Source of the DNA: Bactrocera neohumeralis
Taxonomy: Eukaryota; Arthropoda; Insecta; Diptera; Tephritidae
Reading direction: 5' to 3'
Assembly (NCBI RefSeq): GCF_024586455.1
Contig: NW_026089623.1
Coordinates: forward strand, 13,538,784-13,602,783
DNA length: 64,000 nt
Made by a program: the position numbers and the translations under genes. Below the pieces are notes generated by a model. That model was not told the DNA's origin. It did no database searches and saw nothing but the letters and a program-made list of their open reading frames with translations. Shown in pieces: positions 53,580-64,000 of this stretch. How positions within the stretch are numbered: the stretch's first letter is position 1; each line of letters opens with the position of its first letter.

Positions 53580-54420
53580 GTTTCTTACACATCCCATCCA
53601 CTAGTGTGGCGCATGAACATTAAACTCTCCACACGAGCCATGTATCATGTTTTTGACTACGACATCAATCAATTCAGGATCCGTCATTGCATCGAGAATT
53701 GCCGAAATGATATCAACAACTTCATCCGGTGTTATTTCATTCTCCAACCAAATCAAAATATGAGCCTGAGGCAAACCGCGTTTCTGCCACTCTATAAAGT
53801 ACATCCAAAAACGCACCTCACCAAAAACATGAGTTTTTATGATGTAATCCATTAGTGCTTTCAATTTTTGTTTGAGTATAAGAACGTGCTGTTAGGTCGT
53901 GACGATCTGTTGGCGATTGTCCTTTAAATAAGAGATCTTTAATCTCAGTCCATTGTGGAATGCACGTAAACGTAATAAAGAAATCAAGTCGGCCGTAATA
54001 ATTCATAATAATTCATTGCGCTAATCGTTTTATATGTTTCATATCCTACAATAAAACAACTAAACGAAATATAAAATAAAATATATCCCAATAGATTTGA
54101 TGTTGTTTTCACTCAGAATTCAATGGTTTTAACATTTTGACATTAAAATGACTCAGGTGTAACTCCTAAAACTAAAAAGCTCAAAGCCTCTGAAAGTGAG
54201 TTTGGTGCCGATAATTTCACTTCTCCATTAGCACAACATAATTCCGGCGATTCATTTTTGAATGCTTTGCAATGTTCACAAACTAAAGAAATTAATCGAC
54301 TCAAATTTCCTAAAAAATAATTCATTATTTCTTGAGCTGCAGTCAAGCAATTTTGACAGCTGGTTACGCATTGTGAATAATCCACATTAGAAGAGAAAGA
54401 GAAAATAAACAAGGTATTGA
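53580..54420 (-). pseudogene. Helitron relic 4: zinc region and Rep
   Basis: On the minus strand, 54412-54143 reads LVCEHCKAFKNESPELCCAN with GEVKLSAPN, the CxxC..CC zinc motif found N-terminal in Helitron proteins. Then DFFITFTCIPQWTEIKDLLF (53980) and VFGEVRFWMYFIEWQKRGLP followed by QAHILIWLE (53760) give the Rep domain. The first His of the H-x-H site is Gln (LPQAHILIW), so the nickase would be dead. A large deletion lies between the zinc part and Rep. It is a different family from Helitron 3. Confidence 0.8.
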
Positions 54421-56215
54421 TATCATCGGCCTCAACAACCGCGCCGTTAGTTCTGCTTTTTCCAGGCTGGACAAGGAAGCAAAAGAAATGGGTCTGGCAG
54501 TGAAAGAGGGCTAGACGAAATATCTCCTGTCATCAAACAAACAGTCGTCACACTCGCGACTTGGCACTCACGTCACTGTTGACAACGTCCGGTGTGTTTT
54601 ACGTGGGTACCTGCTGACGACAGCCTTACTCCACGGCGCTCAAAAGCACAGCGGATCAAATCAATGAGTTGATCAGCGCACTGAGAATGCTAAGCATTTT
54701 CAGTACCAATTGGCAGTGTGGAATGGACACACTAACCACCTTGGTAGGGTTCGAGGCCCATCTAAAACCTCTGCCGTGCTTTGGGTCCGGCACCCGGTTG
54801 CAATGCAACTCCACATTCAACTGACAAAGTCAGTTCTTCCCGCATTTGGGTTTGAACCACAACCACCACGATACTCCCCGAGGGGCCAGTCCGCATGAGC
54901 AGGATGGAGTTACCTCCAAGGGCTCCTGCTCCCCTGGTACCAGAATTAAGTCTCCGGTCATAGCTCGTAGCCGAAACTACTACCAATTGAGCTTCCATAC
55001 GGCTCTGGACTGGTGGCCAGGGGTTGGACATCGGACACTCCGCAATTAAATGCGTCCAATTCTCTGACCCCGCCCCACAAAAACACCCCGACGTATCCGA
55101 AAGGTGCCTCTGATACAAAAATGCATTCAAAGGCCCATGCCCCGTAAGCAGGAAACCCAGACTCAGACAAAATCTGAAGTCTGGGTTATCCTCAACGAAC
55201 CCCACGTCCCGAATGTACTCGTACGTCACTCTGCCGTTAGGACTATTGTCCCAACGTTCTTGCCACCTACATCTAACCCTATCATCTAAGAGCCTCTTGC
55301 TCCCTAGATATCCCTCCCTCTTTAGATCATCGTCGGAAATCCAGTCATTCCGCAGCAATGAGCCACTCAAGCCCCTTCTTAACCTGAATGCAACAGCACG
55401 CTGTATGACAATCAGGTCAAGAGGGGGTGCACCTAACAAGACGTGCATCGCATCCGTTGAGACGGTGCGACATACAGGCAAAAAAGCAAGCATCATGCAA
55501 CGCTGAATTGAGAGGAGTTTTTGAGACCCCCAGACAGTCGTGGCTGCCTCCCACCAAACAGGGGCTCCATAAGTGGCACAGGGAAGTTGTAGATAATTTC
55601 GTCTATATTGGAACTAGCGTAAACACCACCAACAATGTCAGCCCAGAAATTCAACGCAGAATAACTCTTGCCAACAGGTGCTACTTCGGACTGAGCATGC
55701 AATTGAGAAGCAAAGTCCTCTCTCGACAAACAAAAAATCAAACTCTATAAGTCACTCATTATTCCCGTCCTGCTATATGGTGCAGAGGCCTGGACGATGT
55801 CAACAACGAACGAGTTGACGTTGCGAGTTTTCGAGAGAAAAGTTCTGCATAAGACTTATGGTCCTTTGCGCGTTGGCCACGGCGAATATCGCACTCGATG
55901 AAATGATGAGCTGTACGAGATATACGACGACATCGACATAGTTCAGCGAATTAAAAGACAGCGGCTACGCTGGCAAGGTCATGTTGACCGGATAGGCGAA
56001 AACACTCCAGTTCTGCAAGTATTCGACGCAGTACCCGCCGGGGGAAGCAGAGGAAGAGGAAGAACTCCACTTCGTTGGAAGGACCAAGTGGAGAAGGACC
56101 TGACTTCGCTTGGAATATCCAATTGGCGCCACGTAGCGAAAAGAAAAAACGACTGGCGCACCACTAAAGAAGAAGAAGAAGAGTCAGATAAATCTAATGG
56201 GCAGGATTGAGAATT
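54420..56215 (+). mobile_element. LINE relic (APE-type group), split by an R1-like LINE
   Basis: The first piece (54420-54590) reads DIIGLNNRAVSSAFSRLDKE, the part right after the YADD box of the polymerase. The second (55577-56215) reads VDNFVYIGTSVNTTNNVSPE, then RLRWQGHVDRIGENTPVLQV and RGRGRTPLRWKDQVEKDLTS, the C-terminal end of this LINE group. The same protein region occurs at 61444-62883. The gap between the pieces is filled by the minus-strand R1-like fragment. Stops are present. Confidence 0.75.
54590..55577 (-). pseudogene. R1-clade LINE, C-terminal fragment
   Basis: The minus-strand frame 55496-54762 (244 residues) starts MMLAFLPVCRTVSTDAMHVL then LGAPPLDLIVIQRAVAFRL, has CRWQERWDNSPNGRVTYEYI and a terminal CFCGAGSENWTHLIAECPM (C-x-C..H..C zinc motif). 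The DNA upstream reads PVWWEAATTVWGSQKLL, also typical. These are the thumb and C-terminal zinc finger of R1-like LINE polymerases. The RT core is missing (5' truncation), as is usual for retroposed copies. Confidence 0.8.
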
Positions 56216-56349
56216 AAAATTATGAGTTCCTTGCGTTTTAAATTTCATCTATAAGATTTCAACATGAAGTACCCTCAGTATAGAATAGAATCCTGCGAAG
56301 ATGACGGAACACCTGAAGATACATTATTTGCATCTGAAACAGTTTTATT

Positions 56350-56570
56350 AAATATCACTCGTTGTATTCTAGTATTAAGATAAGAATTATCAACGATGGA
56401 AAAACAAGAAGATCAAGTTTGTGTACGAGGGTCAAAAGATTTACTTTATCGAAATCTTTGCTAAAGTCAGTGTAAATAACATACGTATGATTATGTTTAT
56501 GTTCCGTTAAACCCCATGGTTCATGGTTCATAAATCCAAGCAAATCCTTTGATTTTAACTTATTTAAATG
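56350..56570 (-). pseudogene. jockey-like LINE RT fragment
   Basis: The reading HNHTYVIYTDFSKDFDKVNL with LVHKLDLLVFPSL matches palm motif A of jockey-type reverse transcriptase (YTDFSKAFDKVNH is usual). Only about 60 residues remain. Confidence 0.6.
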
Positions 56571-57114
56571 AAACCAGGTGTCTTTTTCAGAAATAGTTGG
56601 AGCGTTAATTACAGTATTTGGACATGCTCACGTAATTGATATAAAAAGCGACTGCTTGATGCTTTGGTTTCCTCTTTATTGTGAAATATTCAATTTCATT
56701 TCCGGGTACTCAAATTGTAGGGGCATTTGCCTATGCTATCTCCACAGTGCAGTTATAATGAAAGTATTTGTATCTTTATTTTGAACTACAATTTTCAGAC
56801 TTAGTACAATCTTTTTTTTTCACATAAAACGGCATTTGAATGGTACATCAATACCGATACCAGTTTTTAAGGAAGAGGTAATAAAACAATAAATGTATAT
56901 TAATATATACAATTTCTAATTAAGAAAATTTATTTTATATGTGTTACTTGTTACGTAGGTTGCCTCATATATTTCGGGATTTAGCAACACTAACACTGTA
57001 ATCCGCAAACTCAGAATTTAATCGTAAAGTTTGAAATTTTTGATGGTATGCCTTAGAATGTTTTGACATACCAGCGTTTGTTTACAGTAACTTATAATAT
57101 TCTTCTCGACCAAA
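56571..57114. other. Gene-free stretch
   Basis: AT-rich; nothing recognised. Confidence 0.4.
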
Positions 57115-57290
57115 AATGGGATTTATTCGCAAACCTTCTCGAGATCTTATTTTTTACATCTTTCGACATGGATTAACTTATCAAGAGTGCATAGATGAAC
57201 TTAGTTCACTTTTTGATGATGAATTATGAACCAGTGTTTACCGATGGTATGGTGAATCCACTCGCGGTCTGCGCAAACTGATATTGCACG
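57115..57290 (+). pseudogene. mariner-type N-terminal fragment
   Basis: MGFIRKPSRDLIFYIFRHGL, TYQECIDELSSLFDDEL and TSVYRWYGES (one stop between) match the first helix-turn-helix of the mariner type whose catalytic part lies at 19.1-19.6 kb (inference). The rest of the element is missing. Confidence 0.5.
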
Positions 57291-57473
57291 GTCATCATGT
57301 GACCCATCAAGGGATTGAGACAACTAAATGAATTAGTGGGACTAGCATACATACATTTAATATTGCAGCAGCAGCTAATTTTAGGAAACATTTTTTTACG
57401 TTGGATTTCGCACAATTTGTCGATCGCTCAAAAACGTCTTGTGTCGATCGGTCGTGAAAAGATATTAATAAAC

Positions 57474-58440
57474 AAGTAAGGAAGGGCTGAGTTCGGGTGT
57501 CACCGAACATTTTATACTCTCGCACGATAAAGTGATAATCGAGATTTCATTATCAGTCATTTACATATTTTTCAAATACCTTATTTGTGTAAAGCTTTAT
57601 TCCGCTATCATCATTGGTTCCTAATGTATATATTATACAGAGAAGGCATCAGATGGAATTCAAAATAGCGTTATATTGGAAGAAGGCGTGGTTGTGAACC
57701 GATTTGACCCATATTTTGTACATGTCATCAGGGTGTTAAGAAAATATTATATAACGAATTTCATTGAAATCGGTATAGTAGTTCCGGAGATATGGTTTTT
57801 GGTCCATAAGTGGGCGATGCCACGCCTATTTTCAATTTAAAAAAAAAGCCTGGGTGCAGCTTCCTTCTGCCATTTCTTCCGTAAAATTTAGTGTTTCTGA
57901 CATTTTTTGTTAGTCGGTTAACGCACTTTTAGTGATTTTCAACATAACCTTTGTATAGGAGGTGGGCGTGGTTATTATCCGATTTCTTCCATTTTTGAAC
58001 TGTATATGGAAGTGCCTGAAGGAAACGACTTATAGAGTTTGGTTGACATAGCTATAGTAGTTTCCGAGATATGTACAAAAAACTTAGTAGGGGCCGGGGC
58101 CACGCCCACTTTTCCAAAAAAATTACGTCCGAATATGCCCCTCCCTAATGCGATCCTTTGTGCCAAATTTCACTTAAATATCTTTATTTATGGCTTAGTA
58201 ATGACACTTTATAGGTTTTCGGTTTCCGCCTTTTTATGGGCGTGGCAGTGGGCCGATTTTACCCATCTTCGAACTTAACCTTCTTATGGAGCCAAGGAAT
58301 ACGTGTACCAAGTTTCATCATGATATCTCAATTTTTACTCAAGTTACAGCTTGCACGGACGGACGGACGGACAGACGGACGGACGGACAGACATCCGGAT
58401 TTCAACTGTACTCGTCACCTTGATCACTTTGGTATATATA
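57474..58440 (+). repeat. Dispersed repeat, best-preserved copy
   Basis: It begins CAAGTAAGGAAGGGCTGAGT, TTCGGGTGTCACCGAAC and TTTTATACTCTCGCAC, and has repeated GGCGTGG/CACGCCCA words and GAAATCGGTATAGTAGTTCC. It then has CAAGTTACAGCTTGCACGG, a run of (GGAC)n/GGACAGAC (about 58355-58390) and CGTCACCTTGATCACTTTGG. It is non-coding. This copy shows the full order of blocks that is partial at 0.5, 1.9-2.9 and 24.2 kb. Confidence 0.75.
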
Positions 58441-58830
58441 ATTTATTGATAACGCTTTTAGTCGTTTCTAATTATACTGAGCTAATTTGGCTATTATAGC
58501 TTTAGGGGTTAGGGAGATATGTACATTATACCTTTTAAAAAGCGGGACCACGCCCGCTTTTTCAAAATTTTCAGCTCTCCTTGCTACTGCCTGATCCCCT
58601 GTGACAAATTACAGTTCGATATATTAATTCTTTCCTTTAATGGCGTTTTGTGGGCGTAGCAATGTTACGATTACGCCACCTACGGGCTCCGCCATACTTT
58701 TTAGTCATGGAAAATGTGTAGTAAGCTTCATCAAGATATGTTAATTTTTGCTCAAGTTACAGCTTACACCGACGAACGGACAGAAAAACAGTCACTCGGA
58801 TTTCAACTCGTCTCGTAATCCTGATTGCTG
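58441..58830 (+). repeat. Second dispersed repeat copy, 3' part
   Basis: GCGGGACCACGCCCGCTTTT, TTTTGTGGGCGTAGCAATG, CTCAAGTTACAGCTTACACC and GGATTTCAACTCGTCTCG repeat the 3' half of the preceding unit, so two copies lie head to tail here. Confidence 0.65.
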
Positions 58831-59814
58831 ATTTTTCATCTGTCTTCACAGCTGTATGTTTAGAACAGACGAACATCTGTAAAAGCGGCAATTATATGTA
58901 TGTTTATCAAATAGTGCAACAAAAAAGTAGTAATAACTGTACACCAATGGGCCTTGCAGTTTATATAGGGTTTAATAAGTGGATGCACTTATATTTAACA
59001 TATGTACATATATACGTAAACTACTTATGTTTCAGGAATAGTACAGTACGTTGTTGACATACATACATATGTATATACCTGAATGCAAACATTCTGCCGG
59101 CTGAACCCCCGCATTTCAGAATTTCCTCTTGTATTGCGAATAGTCTTACCACCTTTTTTACTGGACGGTTACAGCGGTTTTTAATTTACATATATTTCGT
59201 CCTTCGTCAAGCTTTCTCCATTGTATACTATCGTAATGATGTGGACAAGACAATCGCTGCCAGAGTGAGTAGCGGTAATGCGACCAATTCACCAGCATGC
59301 GGGTGGTAAACTCTCATTACGGCTATGTTCAACTATAACCCATACATGCTTACATTTTCCTTTGCAAGCGCTGCCAGTTATGAGCGGGTGTGTGGTATAT
59401 CTGGCAACGGTGCGTTAGGACGACAAAATATACTCGGCCAAATATGAATCCGACCGGCATTAAGGCTAATCGTCCTCCTGTAATTATGTAAAGGTACAAT
59501 TGACTGTGAATTAAGGCAACCTTTAATACTTAAACGGGTGCTGCTAGTAGTTTTTCGTGGAGCAGCGGAGCCATTTGTTGATTCTGGAGAATTCGCCGAT
59601 ATCTCCGATATACGGTACATTCGTATGCAAATTTTCACGCAGTGTTATTGTTGAAGTAAAGAAAGAGCTAGCCTTTGTACTAAGAAATACAACTCTGTAA
59701 TATCATATGTTTATGCTGAATTAATGAATAAATATGTCCTCTCTCTCTTTGTTTTGTATTTCACGCTAAGCAGATTGTTTTATTCCACTGTGTAAAAATA
59801 TATCACAACTCTAA
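58831..59814. other. Non-coding flank, possible copia LTR at the right end
   Basis: No gene is seen. The part just before 59815 may be the 5' LTR of the copia element, because a primer-site-like sequence follows. I could not define LTR borders. The minus-strand frame 59378-59638 has no recognised motif. Confidence 0.35.
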
Positions 59815-59835
59815 TAGGTTATGGGCCTAAGACAC
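59815..59835 (+). promoter_or_regulatory. Putative copia primer-binding site
   Basis: GGTTATGGGCCTAAGAC resembles the internal initiator-tRNA-Met primer site used by copia elements (TTATGGGCC core). It lies about 180 bp before the gag start, which fits. Confidence 0.45.
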
Positions 59836-59989
59836 AAAATATTATAGAAAATATTTCGGAAACCGTGTAAACTAAATATTTTTGTATCTGTTAAACGCGA
59901 ATTGATTATTTTTAACCAAATAGTCTCGAATTTTGTTGCTCGAAGAAAATGGCGACAAACGCGGTAGCTTGATTTTTGGAAGCGCCACC

Positions 59990-61443
59990 CGAAATTATAT
60001 CTTGTGATAAAAAACTGCTGGAGGGTAATTGAAAAAGAGCTACTGGCAGAAATTTCGGACAAGGATAAAGAATGTAATGAGCGTGCATTGGCTGAAATAA
60101 TCTTAATGATTGAACCTAATAACTTTTCTCATATTGCCACAGCTGAAACGGCATATCAAGCGTGGAATGCATTGTTCTCTGCACGAAGACACGGATCTTA
60201 CCCGTTAAGTTGAATTTTTAAAACAATTAGTGCAGTGCAAGCTTAGTGACTATGTATCAGTGCAAGAATATGTGAATGCTGTTGTGATGACGTCACTTAA
60301 AGTCAGACGATATAGACGATGAACTGACAGTTTCATTAATGTTAGCAGATCTATCGGACGAATTTCGCTCATTCGTACTTGCCGGTGAAAATACAAAAGA
60401 GAAACTCACCATCGATAGTGTAAAAAATATTCTGTTGCAAAATGCAAAAATTTGATAGGTCAAATAAGAGTGGTGAAAATGTACTATGTATGTACACATA
60501 TTCGAAAGAAAAATCAAATTCGAAAGTGAATTCTAATATGTTTCGATGACATTCTTGGAAGAAAATTGGTCATTTCACTCGTCCATGTACTAATAAGACT
60601 AAACAAAATTATACAAATACAAAAAACAAAAATGTTCTTTTCGCATCTTTGATTTCTCACGCCATTCGTAATAAAGATGAATGGTTTGTTGATTCGGGTG
60701 CTACTTCACATATGACAAAAAATCATGAAATGATTGAAAATGAAGTCCCGATGGAAAATAAAGGCAATCTAACTGCAAATATCTAATGAAGTAATTAAAG
60801 TTAACTCAAAAGGTGAAGTGAATAGATGCTTACTTGCTAATAAAATAAAAACAAAGGCTGTTGTAAAAAAAGGTTGAGTATTTGTGGAGTTATGTGCGAA
60901 TTTGTTATCGGTACGACAAATGACGAAAAGTGCCACCGCAAATGTTGTAAATGATTTGTATCGTTTAAATTGTAACATTGAGTACAATTTTTATACAAAT
61001 ATTGTCAAAATGCATTATACTCGTGAGGATTATAATTTGTGGCACAAAATATTTGAAGAAAGTAAAATGTACTTCTGATGGTATAAACTGTGGAAAAATT
61101 AATACGGAGAAATGCGTAGTTTGTGTGAAACGTATTAAAAACAGTGTTACTCGGGCAGAAAACTTTCTTGATTTAATACATTCAGATGTAATGGGTTCAT
61201 TTTCGGCAAAATCCTGTTGACATACGTGGATGACTTTTCGCATTAGCTGTTTGTGGTGCCAATCAAGCACAAATCAGAAGTGTTTGCTGAATTTGTAAAA
61301 TTCAAAAAAATGATCGAAAATCAGTGTTTGCACACAATAGAGGTGTCGGACAATGGCTCCGTGCCAATGAAAATTTTTAAAAATTTTGTGATTCAGAAGG
61401 AATTATACATCAAAAAACATCACCGTATACACCTGATAAGCTG
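59990..61443 (+). pseudogene. copia element 2: gag, protease and integrase start
   Basis: Frames in order: gag (ELLAEISDKDKECNERALAE, HIATAETAYQAWNALFSARR; then LTVSLMLADLSDEFRSFVL), a degenerate zinc knuckle near 60545, protease (DEWFVDSGATSHMTKNHEM, catalytic DSGA at about 60690), the pre-integrase block (YTREDYNLWHKIFEE) and integrase start (AENFLDLIHSDVMGSF, SDVMG with catalytic Asp; VSDNGS second Asp at about 61350). There are many frameshifts. Copia sequence stops at about 61443, where a LINE begins. Confidence 0.8.
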
Positions 61444-62883
61444 GCCGACAGGGGTAACGCTCGAAAATTCTATGAAAAAATGCGGCGGCTTACAGAAGGT
61501 TTCAAGACCGGAGCATACTGTTGTAGAACCTCCAAAGGGGTGATCTAGTCACCGATGTCCAGAGCATACTTAAATTATGGAGGGAACACTTCTCCAGCCT
61601 GCTGAATGGCAGTGAACGTACAACGCCAGGAGAAGGCGAACCCGATTCCCCAATCGATGACGATGGAGCAGACGTTCCATTGCCCGACCATGAAGAGGTT
61701 TGAATAGCAATTACCCGTCTGAAGAACAACAAAGCGGCGGGGGCCGATGGATTGCCGGTCGAGCTATTCAAACACGGTGGCGAAGAACTGATAAGGAGCA
61801 TGCATCAGCTTCTTTGTAAAATATACCCTGATGAAAGCATGCCCAACGATTGGAATTCAAGCGTGCTATGCACAATCCACAAAAAGGGAGACCCCACAAT
61901 CTGCGCGTACTAACGTTGAGGAGGGTTCAACATCGCGTATAAGGTTCTATCGAGCGTATTGTATGAAAGATTAAAGCCCACCGTCAACAAACCGATTGGA
62001 CCTTATCAGTGTGGCTTTAGACCTTGCAAATCAACAACCGACCAGATATTCACCATACGCCATATCTTGGAAAAGACTCGTGAAGGGGAATCGACACACA
62101 CCACCTCTTCGTCGATTTCAAAGCTGCTTTCGACACCACGAAAAGGAGCTGCCTTTATGCCGCGATGTCTGAATTTGGTATCTACGCAAAACTAATACGG
62201 CTGTGTAAACTGACGTTGAGCAACACCAAAAGCTTCGTAAGGATCGGGAAGGACTGCTCCGAGCCGTTCGATACCAAACGAGGTTTCAGACAAAGCGACT
62301 CCCTATCGTGCGACTTCTTCAATCTGTTGCTGGAGAAAATAATTCGAGCTCCAGAACTTAACCAAACAGGCACAATCTTTTATCAGAGTGTACAGCTGCT
62401 GGGGTATGCCGATGATATTGCTTTCTCCAGACGTGGCAAGGAAGCAAAACAAATGTTTCTGGCAGTGAACGAGGGCAAGATGAGATATCTCCTGTCGCGA
62501 CTTGGTTCTCATGTCACTGTTGACACTCAGAACTTTGAAGTCGTAGATAATTTCATCCATCTTGGAACCAGCGTAAACACCACCAACAATGTCAGCCTGG
62601 AATTCCAACGCAGGATAACTTTTGCTAACACGTGCTACTTCGGACTGAGTAGGCAATTGAGAAACAAAGTCCTCTCTCGACGAACAAAAACCAAACTCTA
62701 TAAGGCACTAATAATTCCCGTCCTGCTATATTGTGCAGAGGCCTGGACGATGACAACAACTGATGAGTCGTTGTTGCAAGTTTTCGAGAGAAAAGTTCTG
62801 CGAAAGATTTATGGTCCTTTGCGCATTGGCCACGTCGAATATCGCATTCGATGGAACGTTGAGCTGTATGAGATATACGACGC
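61444..62883 (+). pseudogene. LINE polymerase fragment inside copia
   Basis: Frames in order: RGNARKFYEKMRRLTEGF, DLVTDVQSILKLWREHFSSL, ITRLKNNKAAGADGLPVELF, TVNKPIGPYQCGFRPCKSTT (fingers), SEPFDTKRGFRQSDSLSCDF (motif B), SVQLLGYADDIAFSRRGKEA (catalytic YADD at about 62405), then VVDNFIHLGTSVNTTNNVSL and RKVLRKIYGPLRIGHVEYRI. It belongs to the same LINE group as 54420-56215. Copia resumes after GAGATATACGAC (about 62883). Both LINE ends are truncated and there is no poly-A. Confidence 0.82.
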
Positions 62884-64000
62884 TAATGAAAATCCAGATG
62901 AGTAAAGAGTTGCAGTTAAAGATGAAATAGACTTTCTCCATTCGAAAAAAACATGGTGTTTAGTACAATTACCTGTTGGTAAGAAAGCCATTAAATCTAG
63001 GTGGGTATTCAGAACCAAAATGAATGGTAATGGTGAAGTGATACGACGTAAGGCTAGATTAGTGATCAACGGATATAATAAAAAAAAGGTGTTGATTATG
63101 AACAAACAACAAATCCAACCTGTAGTTCGATGCACGTCATTATGATTTTTATTGGTGTTAGCTTCACGGAAAGACTTGTTAGTACATCAAATGGATGCTG
63201 TAACAGCATTTCTCAATGCTGAGTAAAATGATGAAATATATATGGTGCGTATGTGTAAGCTGTTGAAATCCTTATATGGACTGAAGCAGTCCAGTCGATT
63301 GTGAGCTGAGGTCTTTTACGAAGCAATGTAGATCAATGTGTTTATTATTATAAAATAAAGGGTAATTCGAAGTTATTTGTAGCTGTGTATGTTGACGATG
63401 TTGTATTGTTTTCAAGCGACGAGAAAAAAACGTTGAAGAAACAACTTTCATCAGAATTTCACATGAAATATCTTGGTGAAGTATCCTCTGTACTTGGTAT
63501 GTGTGTTACTGGGAATACTACAAAGGGTACTATAGAAATAAATCAATCTAATAATGTATCTCCGATATGCTGAACTGTTCCAAAATGTCTAGCAGCAATC
63601 CCGTTGCGACAATCGACTTAAGGGAGAAGCCTGCTTGAGAGGCTTTAAAAAATCGATGTTTTTGGTAAGGAAACAAATAACTGATTAATGGAAAATTTCT
63701 CGGGTTTATAGTTATATATTTAAACATCATTCTTAACCATTCTCTCTTAAATCTACGTCGGAGTAATAAAATGTGTTCAACAGATGAAACAGAGCAGGAT
63801 GAAATGTCAAAAATACCGTTTATGCAGGCTGTTGGTTGCTTGTTAATCTACTTGTTAATCTACTGAGTCGTTTTTCAACAAACCCTGGAAAACCACACTG
63901 GGTTGCGGTAAAACGTGTAATGCGTTATTTAAAAGGTACCATTGATGGCGGGATTGTGTATAGCAGGGAAGTAAATGATGTCCCTGGATACTGTGACGCA
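62884..64000 (+). pseudogene. copia element 2: reverse transcriptase, cut by the window edge
   Basis: From NENPDE*RVAVKDEIDFLHS the frames give KKAIKSRWVFRTKMNGNGEV and IRRKARLVINGY (RT start), HQMDAVTAFLNAE (motif A), KLLKSLYGLKQS, VYVDDVVLFSSDEKKTLKKQ (catalytic YVDD at about 63387) and HMKYLGEVSSVLGM. Near the edge, KIPFMQAVGCLL, HWVAVKRVMRYLKGTIDG and DVPGYCDA (start of RNase H) appear. Stops and shifts show decay. The rest lies outside the window. Confidence 0.82.

Noticed and set aside
53604..53855. Plus-strand frame opposite Helitron relic 4
   Set aside because: Antisense to the Rep motif QAHILIW on the minus strand.

Overview
This is nuclear DNA from an insect, most likely a higher fly and plausibly a tephritid fruit fly (inference). 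The support is AT-rich spliced DNA, one host gene with short AT-rich introns and consensus splice sites, and a dense mix of dipteran-type transposons: five copies of one mariner family, other mariner and Tc1 types, a jockey-like LINE, BEL/Pao, a Ty3 element resembling the CsRn1 group, copia, hAT and Helitrons. There are no operons, ribosome binding sites, rRNA genes or CRISPR arrays.

Host gene. Five minus-strand exons between 18606 and 4824 encode about 1,040 residues of a large lipid transfer protein (apolipophorin/vitellogenin superfamily). All four introns that can be read have matching phases. Three introns are modest (59, 68 and 1,101 bp); the fourth is about 9.4 kb. The 1.1-kb intron is mostly one mariner. 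The 9.4-kb intron holds a jockey LINE, several mariner pieces and two MITE-like elements. The start and end of the gene lie outside the window or in introns where I cannot recognise more exons.

Layout. 1-344: end of an unrecognised ORF. 0.3-4.8 kb: dispersed repeat with a mariner at its end. 4.8-18.6 kb: host gene. 18.7-20.2 kb: Tc1 relic split by a fold-back element resembling rosa mariners. 22-26 kb: dispersed repeats, a Helitron 3' part, a LINE endonuclease and a Tc1 relic. 26.4-28.4 kb: minus-strand copia relic split by a 583-bp hAT element with a perfect 8-bp target duplication. 29.0-30.1 kb: mariner with clean ends. 30.1-31.05 kb: dispersed repeat with a tandem array of about 154-bp units. 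32.5-35.5 kb: Ty3-type element without reverse transcriptase. 36.9-37.6 kb: Helitron helicase relic. 38.9-45.3 kb: complete-looking BEL/Pao insertion (388-bp LTRs, TSD ATTAT) placed just upstream of a Helitron. 45.4-50.6 kb: that Helitron, almost full length but decayed, with a cysteine-peptidase-like module ahead of Rep and helicase. 50.8-53.1 kb: hairpins and duplicated tRNA-like sequences. 53.6-56.2 kb: another Helitron relic and a LINE split by an R1-like LINE. 57.5-58.8 kb: dispersed repeats. 59.8-64.0 kb: plus-strand copia interrupted by a LINE fragment.

Apart from the host gene, every recognised coding region belongs to mobile DNA, and nearly all are disrupted. The best second looks are the protease-bearing Helitron, the young BEL copy whose gag carries a deletion, the fold-back element, and the hairpin/tRNA-like cluster at 50.8-53 kb. 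I found no convincing new multi-gene system.
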